A stretch of 64,000 bases of DNA from Flectonema sp. DT1601 (lineage: Eukaryota; Euglenozoa; Diplonemea; Diplonemida; Diplonemidae), in assembly GCA_964019425.1 (NCBI GenBank), contig OZ025823.1:496001-560000 (forward strand), given 5' to 3'. Each line of letters opens with the position of its first letter. Position 1 is the first letter of the stretch. The position numbers were made by a program, and so were the translations under genes. This document shows positions 46,989 to 58,424 of the stretch, piece after piece. The notes under the pieces are model-generated. The model was not told the DNA's origin. It saw nothing but the letters and a program-made list of their open reading frames with translations, and did no database searches.

Positions 46989-49900
46989 TTACATCCATGG
47001 TGCCCAGCCTGCGTACATCATAGCGAGAGTGTCTTCGGATGTCGCGGTTCTAATCAAATCATTTACTTGTCCTTTGACGCTGAGGTACTCTCCGTCTTCG
47101 TAACCATCAAGTTTCTCAACCACTCGCATGACTGCTAATTCAGCATCGTTGTTACCTCCATCAGGGGAAGTGGTGTCGGGTCTTGGTTTGCTTTTGTTAG
47201 CGAATTCTTGTTGCTTATGAATAACCTTAGCAGGGTCTAAAGAATAATTATATAAAGGATCATGAATGAATACTTCGACAACAGTTTGAAGTAGTTGTTT
47301 GTTTTCTTTTAAGATAGTCATCGTCTTCTCACATGAAGATCGAAAGCATCCTTCTGTTCCACAAATTCCCATCCCGTCGACTACGTCTCGAGTGAGTCTG
47401 AATGGGACAAGTTCAGGGACTGGTAGGAATTTTCCTTTTTCAAATGCGATTCCGAGATCGATATGAATGACTTCACCAGTGTTGTTATCAATCAAGATAT
47501 TCTGTGAATGTCTATCGCCTAATCCTATTATGTAGCCGATCATCGCAGCTGTTGCAGTCGATAACGTGTACGACATCCTCGCATCAAACCATTTCTTCGG
47601 TGAAGGAAATCTCTCTAAAAAGAATCTATGAAACACAGGCGTCACATTCTGACAAACATGCTTAAACGTCGCTTGTTTTTCAGAAACACTCATTCCCTCT
47701 TTCATCAGTAAATCTCTACATTCTCGGTATGATAAGTTATTTATTGTATACTTCGAGTGGGCACCATTTCTTGGATTTGCTCTGCATAACAACCACTCAC
47801 CCATAGGTATTGTTTCATTAACCCACTGAACGACACCAGAACTTGGTGACACAGGTACAACTTTATACGTTCTGATGTTAAGTTTATTGTGAGTTTTATT
47901 TTTCATACTAAATAACCAATTACACAAACTGAATATTTGTTCCAAAACGAAGTCTTGTCGAAGGTCATCCGAACCCCCTTTTACCAATTGTTTGTGCCAT
48001 TTACCATCAGTACCAAGACAGCGTATGATTTTGGGTAAGTTGATACCACCTGCTGTAGTGAAGTGTGAGTCAAATTCTTTTATTTTCGGAGCGTTGCTGT
48101 AGTCTGCGGCAGCATTGACAGGAACGTCAACTGAAGTTACAATTGTGTGACTCATATCTCTTAATAATTGGATACCTACCTTGTCAGGTATGGTCACCCT
48201 ACGACCATCACCATCCTCTTTTGCCACAGGTAAAAACGCAAGAAGCATATAAGACTTAATTACTGTGTGTAATTCAGATACCGGTCCGTGTAATGTTTTA
48301 CTTTTTTGTAAACTTTTGAGAAGACTCTTTGCAGCTTGGACCTTAGCCGCATCAGCTTTGAAAACTTCCTTATAACGTTGACCAGAAGGTATGACATCTC
48401 CGTGTGCGAGTCCAGAAATATGATAAATAACATGATGAGGGTGATGCTTTGATAATCTCTGAAGAAGTACTAATAAAGTACTCTGAAAAGGGGTATCGTT
48501 CCCAGTCAATCGTGAAACCAACTGATATGATAAAGGTATAAATTTATATGTTTGAGCGTGTTTCCCAAAGTATGACGTCAGGTAGTGATTTATTTCAGGA
48601 CTTTCTGGATTAGAAAACCAAAGACTAACAAGACGAAATATAGAAACAATATCATATCTGGTGCTATAATTAAGTGTCATGGCATACGCTTTAAGAGACT
48701 GCAACAGATACCTTGACTGTTCTTGTCCTAATCTCTCATGCTCTTCACTTGCTTTGTTAGAAAGGATGGCAAAGTGATAGGAAGTTCGGACAAGGTCACG
48801 TTCTTTGACGCTGCTGAGAGTTCCTTTGTGTTCTTTTAAATAAGAATGACATTCATCGTATTTTGCTCTTGCTTGTTGCATTAGTTTTGAAGCAGCTGAA
48901 TTCCCACCAGCCTTAGACATTGTAATGAATAGTTTGTCTGTGAATCTAGCTAAAGCAAAAAACACCTGCGACCTTTCCTTGCAATCGACTGAGGCTACTA
49001 ACTGTGCAGCTGGTGTAAGGTATTGATCAATAACATTGTTACGGGTTTCACTCTTATCAACACCCATCCATTTCCCAAGTTTACATAAAACTGATGCGTA
49101 CAATTGCTCGGCTGCTGAGGCTCTCTTTTCAGATTTTAATCTTTTCCGATCCTTAACAACACTCTTCTTCACAATGTATCGCTGCAACATGCACGCTGCC
49201 TGCTTCAACATCGTTACAGCAGTTTGTTGGCATCCAGCTTGTTTTCTAAGAAGCCTAGCTTCAGCAATAACAAACGGGATTTTATCAGGCATCTCATCGC
49301 AGGCTTCCCTCTTTAGAAAGGTTCCAGCAGCAGTGTATGCACCAATACCTGAAAGCATATCGCTAACTTTGATTTTACTTTGGACTGCTGGTGTTGGTGT
49401 GTAACCAGAAGCAGTAGAAACAGTTGTGTCATTAGCTGGTGCTACAATATCTAATATTTTAGAAAGTAAAATGTGAGGCATTAAGAGGTCAGCTAAAGCT
49501 GGGGAATTAGGTCTCGGGACTGAGCAACTTTCACCATTTTTAAGTAACACGTCGAGGTTACCTTGACCAGAAATCAGAAATTCTTGACCAGCTTTAAGTA
49601 AACTACAACAAGATAGTTTTGCTAAGCAGCGTTGAAGACCCTCACGTCCACTAGAATACAACTCTTGAGAAACACCATCTCTGATGTGTAATAAAGCTGA
49701 ATCAATAGCAGCACTATGAGCTGAGACAATACCAGCACTGCTACAGTCATTCCTCAAACTTGTTAAAGAATCAATGCACGACTCTATGGTTGTACCGAAA
49801 CTCTGATCTCCCGTCACCACATCCCACTGCGAGAGATTTTTCGCCGCCACTGAAGCAAATTGATCGGATTTCACATCCCCTTGAATAGCATTTACTAAAC

Positions 49901-52900
49901 TGTGTAGGCCACTTGCTCTGAGTACCGTCACTATTCGAGTCACGTCAAAACTACTTTCAGACTCGACGATAATCTGTGACCATGAGTCTGTTGCATATAT
50001 TGATGTTTCTTTTTTAAAAACAGTCATCATTTCCGTGTCGCTTAATTGCTGAGCCACTAAAGAAGCGAGTGAACGAGCTTCATCAATCTTACCGGAGTGT
50101 TTGTTTACTTGAGAAGGAGTATGCGACACTGGACTTGTACTACCACCACTGAGTATGTTATCAAGTTGATTAGGTGAAGCTTCTAGTAGTCCTGATTCAG
50201 ATCTAATTGGTAGTAATCCAGCAAATGAGTTGTCTTCGAGAAGCATCATTTCAATTATTTTTAAAGCTGATTCAGGTTGTACACCAGAGTCGAGTGATCC
50301 TCTTACAACTCCTGCGATGTCCAGACGGTATAAAAACCCATTTTTAACCAAAGTTCCAGGAAGGATGTCTGTGCAGTATCCGCCTAACATGACTCGATTT
50401 CGTTGTTGTGGGATAGCATTGGATGTACCTCTTCTGGATAAGTCTTCAGTGATGACACTCTGAGCAAGTAAGACTGTTTGGGTTATACACCTGGCTACGA
50501 CTTGCTCTTTTGAAGTAGAATTCTTATGAAATATTCTATTAAAACACTCGCTTATGAGATATGAGAAGGTTGAGTCTTTATGAATAGCTTTTGAAAATTC
50601 AATTTCCAAAATTAAAAATGGCAGACAAATCTCTGACACTCCCGGTATCTTTAAACAAGCAGCAGACATATGAGACCAAAACGACTTTCCATCTTCTCCG
50701 AAGTTACTCTTCACAAATCCACAGGTAAATCTCCTAACCCATTCCAACCCATCGTACTCTTGCAACAACGAGTTTTCAGTTAATGAATGACACTTGTCAA
50801 CTTCTTGAATCAGAGTTTTGCTACACAAAAATGGAGTTTCATGAACATTCGGTTCCACAGCAGTAACTCCCTGCCTGACGTTTATGATGGCCTGAGAGTT
50901 GTTGAAGATTGATAACGGCAGCAAGTCATCTAGAAATGGCTTGCCGCCTTCTACTGCACCCTCACAATGAGTAATGATGTGTGAGATTTGATCAAAAACT
51001 GTGTGAGCAGTTCCATTTGAATTACATATTGTTAAATCACACGAGTTTAGTATTATTTTTAAAGTGTCTCTGGAGAGTCCTGCAATCTCTGGTGATAGCC
51101 TGGCGTCAAACATTGAATTTAGGAGTTTACGAATTATTTTTATTTTTCCAACACATAACAAATCGTTAAAAATCCATTCAGACGACAAGAAACAAGAATC
51201 TACAGGTAATACCACATCACTATCCTGTGCCATTATTGAATTGAAAGCAGGGGGTGGAATTGGAATTCCACTCATGACGTCGTAGTCAAGATCGCTATCA
51301 AGCATTGAGGTATCAATCATAACACGTAAAGCTTCAATGGATATCATTCGAACATCACTGTTGGAATCCTCCGTTGCAATCTTTGACAGTATCGGAATCA
51401 GTTGTCGTAACTGACTATAATCGTCTGAGTTCACATTTCTGTTGTGAGATGATAATCGCTTTAGGATTGCAATCTTTTTTTTACTATTACAACTACCGTG
51501 GTCATGCAACGATTCGACATATGAAGATATCGGAGTCGCGGTCACTCCCACAAGTCTGTCGTATTGGACGCTACAATTTCTAAAATTTGTTGTCACCGGA
51601 AGAGGATTTACAGATCCTATTAATATTTCTCGACATTGTTTTGTGTCAGCAGTCATTTTTAAAATCATTAAAAGAGTTGGTAAAAAATCTTTTGTAATAT
51701 TTTCTTCCTGTGTTTCAATTGTAGTATCCTGTTCAGCATCACTGTCGGAAACCTCAGCAGATGACAAAGAGTTGACATCGTTATTCTTATTGAGTTTTTT
51801 TGAAATCACACTTTGACGTTTTCTCTTTGACGAGATCCTCGATACTGGACTTGTCACTGGAGCGAATTGAACCAGTCTTGCTGCTATATCTGAAAGGAAT
51901 CTGGTCAAGACTTTTGGAGACTTCTTGGTTGCCGATACGCAGATATCCTGAAGGCAGTTTAGACATTTTTTTATAATTTCTGTTGTTTCAGTTTTTCCAT
52001 CACCAGATAAGACCAACTGCTCAACGAACGTCAGACTCGTGTGAATAATTAATCTAAAATTATATGACAACAAGACTGTTTCTGGAGAACATCTTTTTAT
52101 CACTCTTTGAAAAACAGAAAATCGATCACCTCTGAAAGCTGTTAAACGAGTCGAGTCAAGAACATCCAACGCTAATGAAAACAGAAGAGAGAATGAATAG
52201 TCAGGCGAGGATGCGAGAAGACCCTCAGTTTCCGCAGACCACAGTCTTGAGAAATCACAAAAAGCCCTATCAACAATACTACTGTGTATGTATGGAAGTC
52301 GAATTTCAGACTCAGGTAAACTTGTTTCCAATGAAATAAACGTCTGGAGAATGCGCAAAGCATTCTTTTCAAGTATCCCAGCTAATCGTTGATCGGATAA
52401 CCTTCCCTTCGTATAATCTTCACAAACTGCCTTTGCAACACAAGAGAATTCCTCATCGTAGTAATTTAAATATGCCTGTCCGAATATCGACGCAATATTA
52501 GAGACCAGCATCTCTGTTTCATCTCTTGTTGTAATCGCGCATAGAGACTTTATAAGTTGAGATCTACTTTGTTGAGATGAGACTTGCAGAGTTGTTGAAA
52601 GAATTCCTCTCTCCAAATATGATTCACAAAAAGACTGATAAGTATATTTTGGATTAATCAAACAGTATGGAATTGACCGTAGTGAAAGTTCATGATCCAA
52701 AATCCATCCTCTGAATAAAAATAAAACATGTCGATTGATTAGAACGTCAACGGCACAACCTCCTATTTCACGAAGGCATTGCTCAACCGTATATTTTTCT
52801 GTGAAATTTTCTTGGATATAAATCAGCATTAGTTCTAACACCGCACGACTTTGTATAGCATGACAACTCTTTGCCATATTAGTTATCGTCAGTATAGCTG

Positions 52901-55823
52901 TCTGGGCTCGGGTATTTGAACCAAATGTATGTCTTGTTGTGGTAGTACGATAGCATCCCGATAGCTTTCCAAGAAGGGTAACAAACACCTCATTTGAATG
53001 TGAAAATAGCAGTACCAAGTCTCCAGAGTGAGATGCAGCTTCTTTTCTAACAGCGTATGATTCGTCTGTTAGAAGTGGAAGGTAACCTTTTAACAGAGCT
53101 AAGTTACACATTTCACCCTCGACTTTCGGAAGCAGCCTCATGATCGTCCGACAGAGTGATATTTTTGATTTTTGAGACATGTGTCCTCTCATCGATACTT
53201 CGCAGAGTTTATCGACCGTGTCGTGGATTAGTTCTAACAACTCTTCATCAATCATTTTATCGACATGCAATAACATCGAGTCCATTAAAGATAAAGTCTT
53301 TTGATAGCATTGATCATTCTGTTTAAATGACTTCTCAGAAAGCATCTCTCTGACTTTCTTAATACATAAGACAGCCGATTGCTCGTCATCAAGCTGTACA
53401 ACCAGTGACAGTACGTCGAATGACTTTTCGTGTTTGCTATTGAATGAACTTTCTACGTATTTACGAACGTCGGGTCCAATGTCGGGATCATGAGTCTTTT
53501 TTCTAAGAATAGTGTAGCAGCGAATCGCTGCAGCCACTGCCTTATAATGATTTGCATCATCACAACGTCCAGTTGTTGTTAGATTTGATTCTTTTCTTGT
53601 TGTTGATAAGAATCCATTATCCATATCAAAGTCGTCGTTTAGATTTTGTTCTGGTTCTTCAGATAAGTGAGCAAGCATTCGACGTGTAATTCCACCAATG
53701 ATGTTTGTTATTCTCGAAGAGTTCGTTGGTAGGCTGGGTTGATCATTTGTTGAAAGTGTTGGATCCGCTCCAAACTGAGCCAAGAAAGAGTCTTCAAACT
53801 CAAAGAGAGTTTGCAATGCGACTGCTACTTCAATTTGATCTTCCCTTGAGTTGAGTCTTCGAGATACAGCTTCCAGGATGCTGAGGGCTGTCGTTGATGT
53901 ATCTTGCTTTAGGGATGTGTTAGCCCCCTCACATCCATTTTTTTTTAGAAAAACTGCCACCGACAGAGTCCCAACAAGATACCATATAAGAGTTGCTATT
54001 GTACCTGTCTGGTTCTCACTAGTGTGGATTACTTCATTACACTTTGCCGCAATCTTGTGTACTAACACCCTACCGAATTCAATATCATTCTTCCGTGTTG
54101 AAGCCGAGTGCATTATTTGACTAATGATCGCGTGGTAATCAACTAATTCTCCACGACTTCCTATTGCAATGGATTCAGTTAGCCAAGAAGCAATCTTTGA
54201 GATGATCATACGTTCTTTGTTGGGGTTCGATGTGGACGTGTTTTGAATCATTTTCGCAACAAGTCGACCAGTTGAAGAGCAGCATGACACTGGAGAATCC
54301 AACAACGATGAAGTCAAAACTAAATTAATCAAACTATTCTCAAAACCATCTTTAAAAGGATAACTCTCTTCGATAACAATCAAGAGTTCAGCAGCTGCTG
54401 AAGTGCACTGACCAAGAGATGTTTTAGTTCCTGGACCCGTTGGTTGTGATGATAACTTTAACTGCGATGTACTCCTCAAAGAGTCGACTACAGAGATGTC
54501 ACTACTAGACAGTGGTCCTTTGGTAGCCATCGCTTTTATTATTTTAACACAACTTTGAAATGCGACGTGATGCAGCGTTCCTAACGTTAAGCTCGACAGA
54601 GCCTTACAAATAGCTTTCAGTACACACATCAGCTGATTATAATTTAAAGAATCAGTTACTAAGCTACATATCATCATATAACAGGTGGAGTGAAGCTGAC
54701 CAACTTCTCTATCTGAACGAGACAGAGGAGAAGTAAGCATCTCAACAGGATCCTTGTGTTTCGATAAAGAGTGGTCTTTCTTAGTTTTTAGAGACAAAAA
54801 TACTTTGGCCTGTAACTCAAGCAAGGCACCCATTTTACCCGTACCGCTGACTAATTCTCGACGCATGACGGGAGCAGAAGTTGCCTTGGTGCATACCAGT
54901 GATAAGTTTTGACCAAGTGCGACCCACAAATCATTATCAGCAAGTCCGCATACATCATTATTTGTCTGTCTATCACCCATAAATTGATATATTTCAAAGT
55001 ACTCACTGTAAACTGCAACTACTTCAGCTCTCAAAGCTTCATTACTCTGACCACATGAAATCCATCTAAGAAGACAAACAGACAATGACTCTACGGCAGT
55101 AATACTCTCGGAGATGTAATCGAACTTTGAATTTGAAAGAGTTCCAACAAGTCCTTTTAGAATGTTGAGAACGACTCCTTGATGACCAGTAAAGTCATCG
55201 AGGTATTTAGGCAATTGAGTTGAGCAGAATGATAAAGCTTTAGTAACAGTTGCTGATGGTAAGGTTCTTTGATAAGATACTAATAGCATACCAAATGATA
55301 AAGAAACATTGTAATCCATCGAAGATAAACTCTTCGCTGAATTCTTTGAAAGAAGCGAAGTCGTCGCAGATATTAAATCCTCCAACAATTCCGGTTGCAT
55401 CCAATTTCCATATTTCTCAATTCGAAGCAAAAGATTCAACGACGACGTGTAATCAACAATACACCAATTTATTTTATTCATCTTAAATACCTGTGCTATG
55501 TGTTGATAAAGCATTACTATACAAGTTGAATGGAGAGGCGGATGTACAGATTCACTCTTCATGTTTCCATGTAAGGCTGTAAGCAGACCTCGTAGAGGAC
55601 TACTGTAAAGTGATCTCATTTCTTTTTCAGTTTTTGCAGTCTCGATTAGTATGAGAGATTTCTGTATCAAATATTTAACTGCTGATCCCCATACGGTACT
55701 TCCATCAGGTGGTCCCATTGATTCACCCGATTCCGAGATGCTCTGAGCATAGCGACAGACTTCACCTGCTGCCTTCTTAGCATCACAAGATCCTACGATT
55801 TCATTTATTACAGAAAGTGACAT
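46989..55823 (-). CDS. ATM: ATM/Tel1-type PIKK (DNA-damage checkpoint kinase)
   Basis: One uninterrupted exon of 2944 residues. The first 2000 or so are helical solenoid. A FAT region precedes the kinase domain at about 2590-2865. Kinase landmarks are KQLVKGGSDDLRQD, GLGDRHSQNILI (from about residue 2767, catalytic Asp and His present) and HIDLGIAFEKGK. A 32-residue FATC ends the protein (VKGQVNDLIR to GWAPWM). FRLTRDVVDGMG followed by GTEGCFRSSCEKTM is the ATM-specific version of this segment, distinguishing it from ATR, mTOR and DNA-PK. ATM senses double-strand breaks and telomeres and phosphorylates S/T-Q sites. Length is close to human ATM (3056). In this window other large genes have introns; this 8.8-kb exon has none and no long homopolymer. 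Confidence 0.96.
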   Translation of the reverse strand: MSLSVINEIVGSCDAKKAAGEVCRYAQSISESGESMGPPDGSTVWGSAVKYLIQKSLILIETAKTEKEMRSLYSSPLRGLLTALHGNMKSESVHPPLHSTCIVMLYQHIAQVFKMNKINWCIVDYTSSLNLLLRIEKYGNWMQPELLEDLISATTSLLSKNSAKSLSSMDYNVSLSFGMLLVSYQRTLPSATVTKALSFCSTQLPKYLDDFTGHQGVVLNILKGLVGTLSNSKFDYISESITAVESLSVCLLRWISCGQSNEALRAEVVAVYSEYFEIYQFMGDRQTNNDVCGLADNDLWVALGQNLSLVCTKATSAPVMRRELVSGTGKMGALLELQAKVFLSLKTKKDHSLSKHKDPVEMLTSPLSRSDREVGQLHSTCYMMICSLVTDSLNYNQLMCVLKAICKALSSLTLGTLHHVAFQSCVKIIKAMATKGPLSSSDISVVDSLRSTSQLKLSSQPTGPGTKTSLGQCTSAAAELLIVIEESYPFKDGFENSLINLVLTSSLLDSPVSCCSSTGRLVAKMIQNTSTSNPNKERMIISKIASWLTESIAIGSRGELVDYHAIISQIMHSASTRKNDIEFGRVLVHKIAAKCNEVIHTSENQTGTIATLIWYLVGTLSVAVFLKKNGCEGANTSLKQDTSTTALSILEAVSRRLNSREDQIEVAVALQTLFEFEDSFLAQFGADPTLSTNDQPSLPTNSSRITNIIGGITRRMLAHLSEEPEQNLNDDFDMDNGFLSTTRKESNLTTTGRCDDANHYKAVAAAIRCYTILRKKTHDPDIGPDVRKYVESSFNSKHEKSFDVLSLVVQLDDEQSAVLCIKKVREMLSEKSFKQNDQCYQKTLSLMDSMLLHVDKMIDEELLELIHDTVDKLCEVSMRGHMSQKSKISLCRTIMRLLPKVEGEMCNLALLKGYLPLLTDESYAVRKEAASHSGDLVLLFSHSNEVFVTLLGKLSGCYRTTTTRHTFGSNTRAQTAILTITNMAKSCHAIQSRAVLELMLIYIQENFTEKYTVEQCLREIGGCAVDVLINRHVLFLFRGWILDHELSLRSIPYCLINPKYTYQSFCESYLERGILSTTLQVSSQQSRSQLIKSLCAITTRDETEMLVSNIASIFGQAYLNYYDEEFSCVAKAVCEDYTKGRLSDQRLAGILEKNALRILQTFISLETSLPESEIRLPYIHSSIVDRAFCDFSRLWSAETEGLLASSPDYSFSLLFSLALDVLDSTRLTAFRGDRFSVFQRVIKRCSPETVLLSYNFRLIIHTSLTFVEQLVLSGDGKTETTEIIKKCLNCLQDICVSATKKSPKVLTRFLSDIAARLVQFAPVTSPVSRISSKRKRQSVISKKLNKNNDVNSLSSAEVSDSDAEQDTTIETQEENITKDFLPTLLMILKMTADTKQCREILIGSVNPLPVTTNFRNCSVQYDRLVGVTATPISSYVESLHDHGSCNSKKKIAILKRLSSHNRNVNSDDYSQLRQLIPILSKIATEDSNSDVRMISIEALRVMIDTSMLDSDLDYDVMSGIPIPPPAFNSIMAQDSDVVLPVDSCFLSSEWIFNDLLCVGKIKIIRKLLNSMFDARLSPEIAGLSRDTLKIILNSCDLTICNSNGTAHTVFDQISHIITHCEGAVEGGKPFLDDLLPLSIFNNSQAIINVRQGVTAVEPNVHETPFLCSKTLIQEVDKCHSLTENSLLQEYDGLEWVRRFTCGFVKSNFGEDGKSFWSHMSAACLKIPGVSEICLPFLILEIEFSKAIHKDSTFSYLISECFNRIFHKNSTSKEQVVARCITQTVLLAQSVITEDLSRRGTSNAIPQQRNRVMLGGYCTDILPGTLVKNGFLYRLDIAGVVRGSLDSGVQPESALKIIEMMLLEDNSFAGLLPIRSESGLLEASPNQLDNILSGGSTSPVSHTPSQVNKHSGKIDEARSLASLVAQQLSDTEMMTVFKKETSIYATDSWSQIIVESESSFDVTRIVTVLRASGLHSLVNAIQGDVKSDQFASVAAKNLSQWDVVTGDQSFGTTIESCIDSLTSLRNDCSSAGIVSAHSAAIDSALLHIRDGVSQELYSSGREGLQRCLAKLSCCSLLKAGQEFLISGQGNLDVLLKNGESCSVPRPNSPALADLLMPHILLSKILDIVAPANDTTVSTASGYTPTPAVQSKIKVSDMLSGIGAYTAAGTFLKREACDEMPDKIPFVIAEARLLRKQAGCQQTAVTMLKQAACMLQRYIVKKSVVKDRKRLKSEKRASAAEQLYASVLCKLGKWMGVDKSETRNNVIDQYLTPAAQLVASVDCKERSQVFFALARFTDKLFITMSKAGGNSAASKLMQQARAKYDECHSYLKEHKGTLSSVKERDLVRTSYHFAILSNKASEEHERLGQEQSRYLLQSLKAYAMTLNYSTRYDIVSIFRLVSLWFSNPESPEINHYLTSYFGKHAQTYKFIPLSYQLVSRLTGNDTPFQSTLLVLLQRLSKHHPHHVIYHISGLAHGDVIPSGQRYKEVFKADAAKVQAAKSLLKSLQKSKTLHGPVSELHTVIKSYMLLAFLPVAKEDGDGRRVTIPDKVGIQLLRDMSHTIVTSVDVPVNAAADYSNAPKIKEFDSHFTTAGGINLPKIIRCLGTDGKWHKQLVKGGSDDLRQDFVLEQIFSLCNWLFSMKNKTHNKLNIRTYKVVPVSPSSGVVQWVNETIPMGEWLLCRANPRNGAHSKYTINNLSYRECRDLLMKEGMSVSEKQATFKHVCQNVTPVFHRFFLERFPSPKKWFDARMSYTLSTATAAMIGYIIGLGDRHSQNILIDNNTGEVIHIDLGIAFEKGKFLPVPELVPFRLTRDVVDGMGICGTEGCFRSSCEKTMTILKENKQLLQTVVEVFIHDPLYNYSLDPAKVIHKQQEFANKSKPRPDTTSPDGGNNDAELAVMRVVEKLDGYEDGEYLSVKGQVNDLIRTATSEDTLAMMYAGWAPWM

Positions 55824-57002
55824 GCGTCAAACCTCCTCCCCGATCCTATTCTAATGAAAAAGATAAAAATACTTCTCAATGAGAGAAACTCTCTACGCTG
55901 TTAACGAGATGCTCAGGGGGGTTATTAGCCTTACAAGATTAATTTTTTATTTTTGTTTTTTTGTTTTTTGCTGTTTTGAGAGAATTTGATTAAAAAAAAT
56001 AGAACCGGAAGAAAAAAAAAATATAAAAAAAAAAAGGAAGAAAAAAATTTAAAAAAAAAACAATCGTTATACTAAAGTCGCAACAAAATTTTAGTTTTTT
56101 TTTTTTTTTTTTTTTTGAACCATCACTGTGAGGACCTTAGTAAAAAATTTTAAAAAAAAAAAAAAAACACACAACGATTTACAACAAAACGATAAAGAAC
56201 AAGGGGAAAAAAAAAAAGAAGAAGAAGAAATTTCATCTAGTAGTAATACTGAAATGAAGGAGCCAAAAATGCGGACATCAAAAGGCAAATTAAAAAGCAA
56301 TTAACGAAACAGTTTTTGACTTACTTACATAAATCACTGGCAGAACACAATTTCCCTATGCCTGCGGGCAAGTATTACTTAACAATGAAAGCAGCAGCAG
56401 CAGCAGTGCGAAAACGTTAGATTCTTTTTTTTTGAAGGAAAAAAAAAATCTGCAATGACAAAAAAAAAAAAAAAAAAAACGGAAAAAAAAAAAGGTACAG
56501 AATAGAAGTGTTTAGACCCTACACCAGTAGAAGTTTTCTTTTTTTTAAAGTTTTGAAGTAAAAAAAAAAAAAAAAAAAATGGCAAAAAGAATTGGCTTTA
56601 TAATGGCGAAAAAAAAGAAGGAAAAGTGAGTTAAGGTAGACAGGTAAGGTTGTTATTATAATCGCAAGGGGCAGCTGTGAGACGGCAAAAAATCGAGAAA
56701 CAACAATGAATCTCAATGCCGGCTGTGAACTGACGATATTGAGCTTAGTTGGTGTTCTTGAACGTCAGAAGCAAAAAAAAAAAATCAAAAAGGTGACCAA
56801 CTAACACCCAGGGAGGAGAAAAAAAAGTAAACTACAAACTTACACTACGACAAAAAATGACCAATCACGACAAACTAACGCATAAAAAAAAAAAAAGGTC
56901 GCAAGTAAAAAAGATAAATAGAGGGCAACCGCAAGTTGCTTTTTTTTCATGCAATAACCTTATCAGAGACAACCAAATCAAACACAGGAAAAGAACAGCG
57001 AA
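55824..57002. other. Homopolymer-rich spacer upstream of ATM
   Basis: 1.2 kb with repeated A-runs (56154-56167, 56461-56480, 56560-56579) and a T-run at 56095-56116. No protein gene. If the 57-kb plus-strand frame is real, this would be a divergent promoter region. Confidence 0.5.
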
Positions 57003-57359
57003 ATGAGAGCAAACCGTGACGGAAGTCAAAATTCCGTCACATCTCCGAAAAAGCTCACTGGGTACACGAGACTTTCACAGGCGAGATTGAACGAAAGCAT
57101 TAGACACTCAGAAAGGCTCACGCCAATTCCTTCGCGGCATGGATCACGCACTCCTACTCAAGACCGGCTTTTGAATACCGGACCTCGGCCGACTATGGGT
57201 GGATCGCTTGAGCATCATCCATTTTCGGGACCGGTTCATTCGGCAGGTGAGTTGTTACACACTCACTATCGGATGCCGATATTCAGTTTTGCTCGAACAC
57301 CTCATCATCTTATTCCTTCACGTGAGGTGATGTCTACAGTGAAAAAAACCATCACATAA
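57003..57359 (+). CDS. Possible plus-strand mini-gene, basic Ser/Pro/Arg-rich protein
   Basis: The only plausible coding frame on the plus strand: 118 codons read straight through. A CAG/GTGAGT donor after 57246 and CTACAG acceptor before 57340 would alternatively give a spliced 87-residue product in the same frame. Composition is GC-richer than the surroundings, with no homopolymer until the last codons. The peptide is basic and rich in Ser, Arg and Pro (SRHGSRTPTQDRLL), with no recognised domain. A perfect 9-bp hairpin overlaps codons 5-13. Against it: short length, no homology recognised, opposite strand to every neighbour. Confidence 0.35.
   Translation: MRANRDGSQNSVTSPKKLTGYTRLSQARLNESIRHSERLTPIPSRHGSRTPTQDRLLNTGPRPTMGGSLEHHPFSGPVHSAGELLHTHYRMPIFSFARTPHHLIPSREVMSTVKKTIT
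57016..57040. repeat. Perfect 9-bp hairpin
   Basis: GTGACGGAA and TTCCGTCAC are exact reverse complements around the loop GTCAAAA. It lies at the start of the possible plus-strand mini-gene. It could be an RNA hairpin, a palindromic binding site or chance. Confidence 0.55.
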
Positions 57360-58157
57360 AAAAAATAAGCAACTTCAGAAAAACTACACAGCCAAAGAAA
57401 CTGAGTCTTTTACAGAGACACAACGGAATGAACTCGTTTATAGAAGATAAATAAATAAATAAAACTACTGTTTGGTTTTTTTTTTTTTTTTTTGGTTTTT
57501 TTTGTTTTTAATAGTAATTTAAAGAAAGAACTCTGCTTTGACCTGACAAGATTCTCAATCCAATGATTGGTCCCTATTCAAAAAAAAAAAACGCGCAAAA
57601 AAATAAAATAAAATAATGCCTGTTGCGAACACGGACCTTACATAATTTTTTAGGGCAAAGCGTGTCTGGGACATCCTAACAGTTTAGGTTACCAATACTG
57701 CTACTACTAAGGCGGAGTTAGCTACTACTGCCAGGATATTTTAGAAAAAGTCAATACGTTTGGTTTTCGTTTACCACACAGATAGGGAAAGAAACTTTCG
57801 GATTTTGACAAAAAAAGCTTGCCTTTAAATAGATAGATTTTCCTATTTAATTATTTTTTTTTTTTTTTTTTTCGTTCTCTTATTAATAATTCTTAGGGCC
57901 TGCCTTAAGAATAATTATGTACCTCACTGACGTAGCTCTTCAAGAGAACGGTAAGCTGTCACCTTCTTTTTTCTTTTTTTTTTTCTTTTCTTATGGGAAA
58001 ATAAAATGGAAACTCCTTTCTTTGTCTCTCAGAAAATAAGTATACATGTTGTGAAACATTTTCTCTCTGACTCTGATAGTTGTCTCGACTATACAGCAGT
58101 TTTTTTTTTTCAAATAATTTTCGATTAATTACTGTGAACCTCTGTAAATACAAAAAT

Positions 58158-58189
<32 letters not shown>

Positions 58190-58385
58190 ATTACGTCGTT
58201 CAGTAATTCTGTTAAATGACGTACAACAATAATAATATTCGCCGAAGTGAATATCGAAACCCCAACATCCGATGCTTTATACCTTTTAGTATTTATTTCA
58301 AAAAAAAAGAAAAATAATAATAATAATAACAACAAAACAAAACAAGAAAAACAAATGGTATTTATCTACAAACAAACAAAAAAAA

Positions 58386-58424
<39 letters not shown>

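Noticed and set aside
57045-57090. Membership of the 57-kb region in the hairpin-repeat family
   Set aside because: A 17-of-19 base match (GACTTTCACAGGCGAGA) to the copy at 37.2 kb is within chance expectation for a 64-kb window and is not accompanied by the family's box or hairpin.
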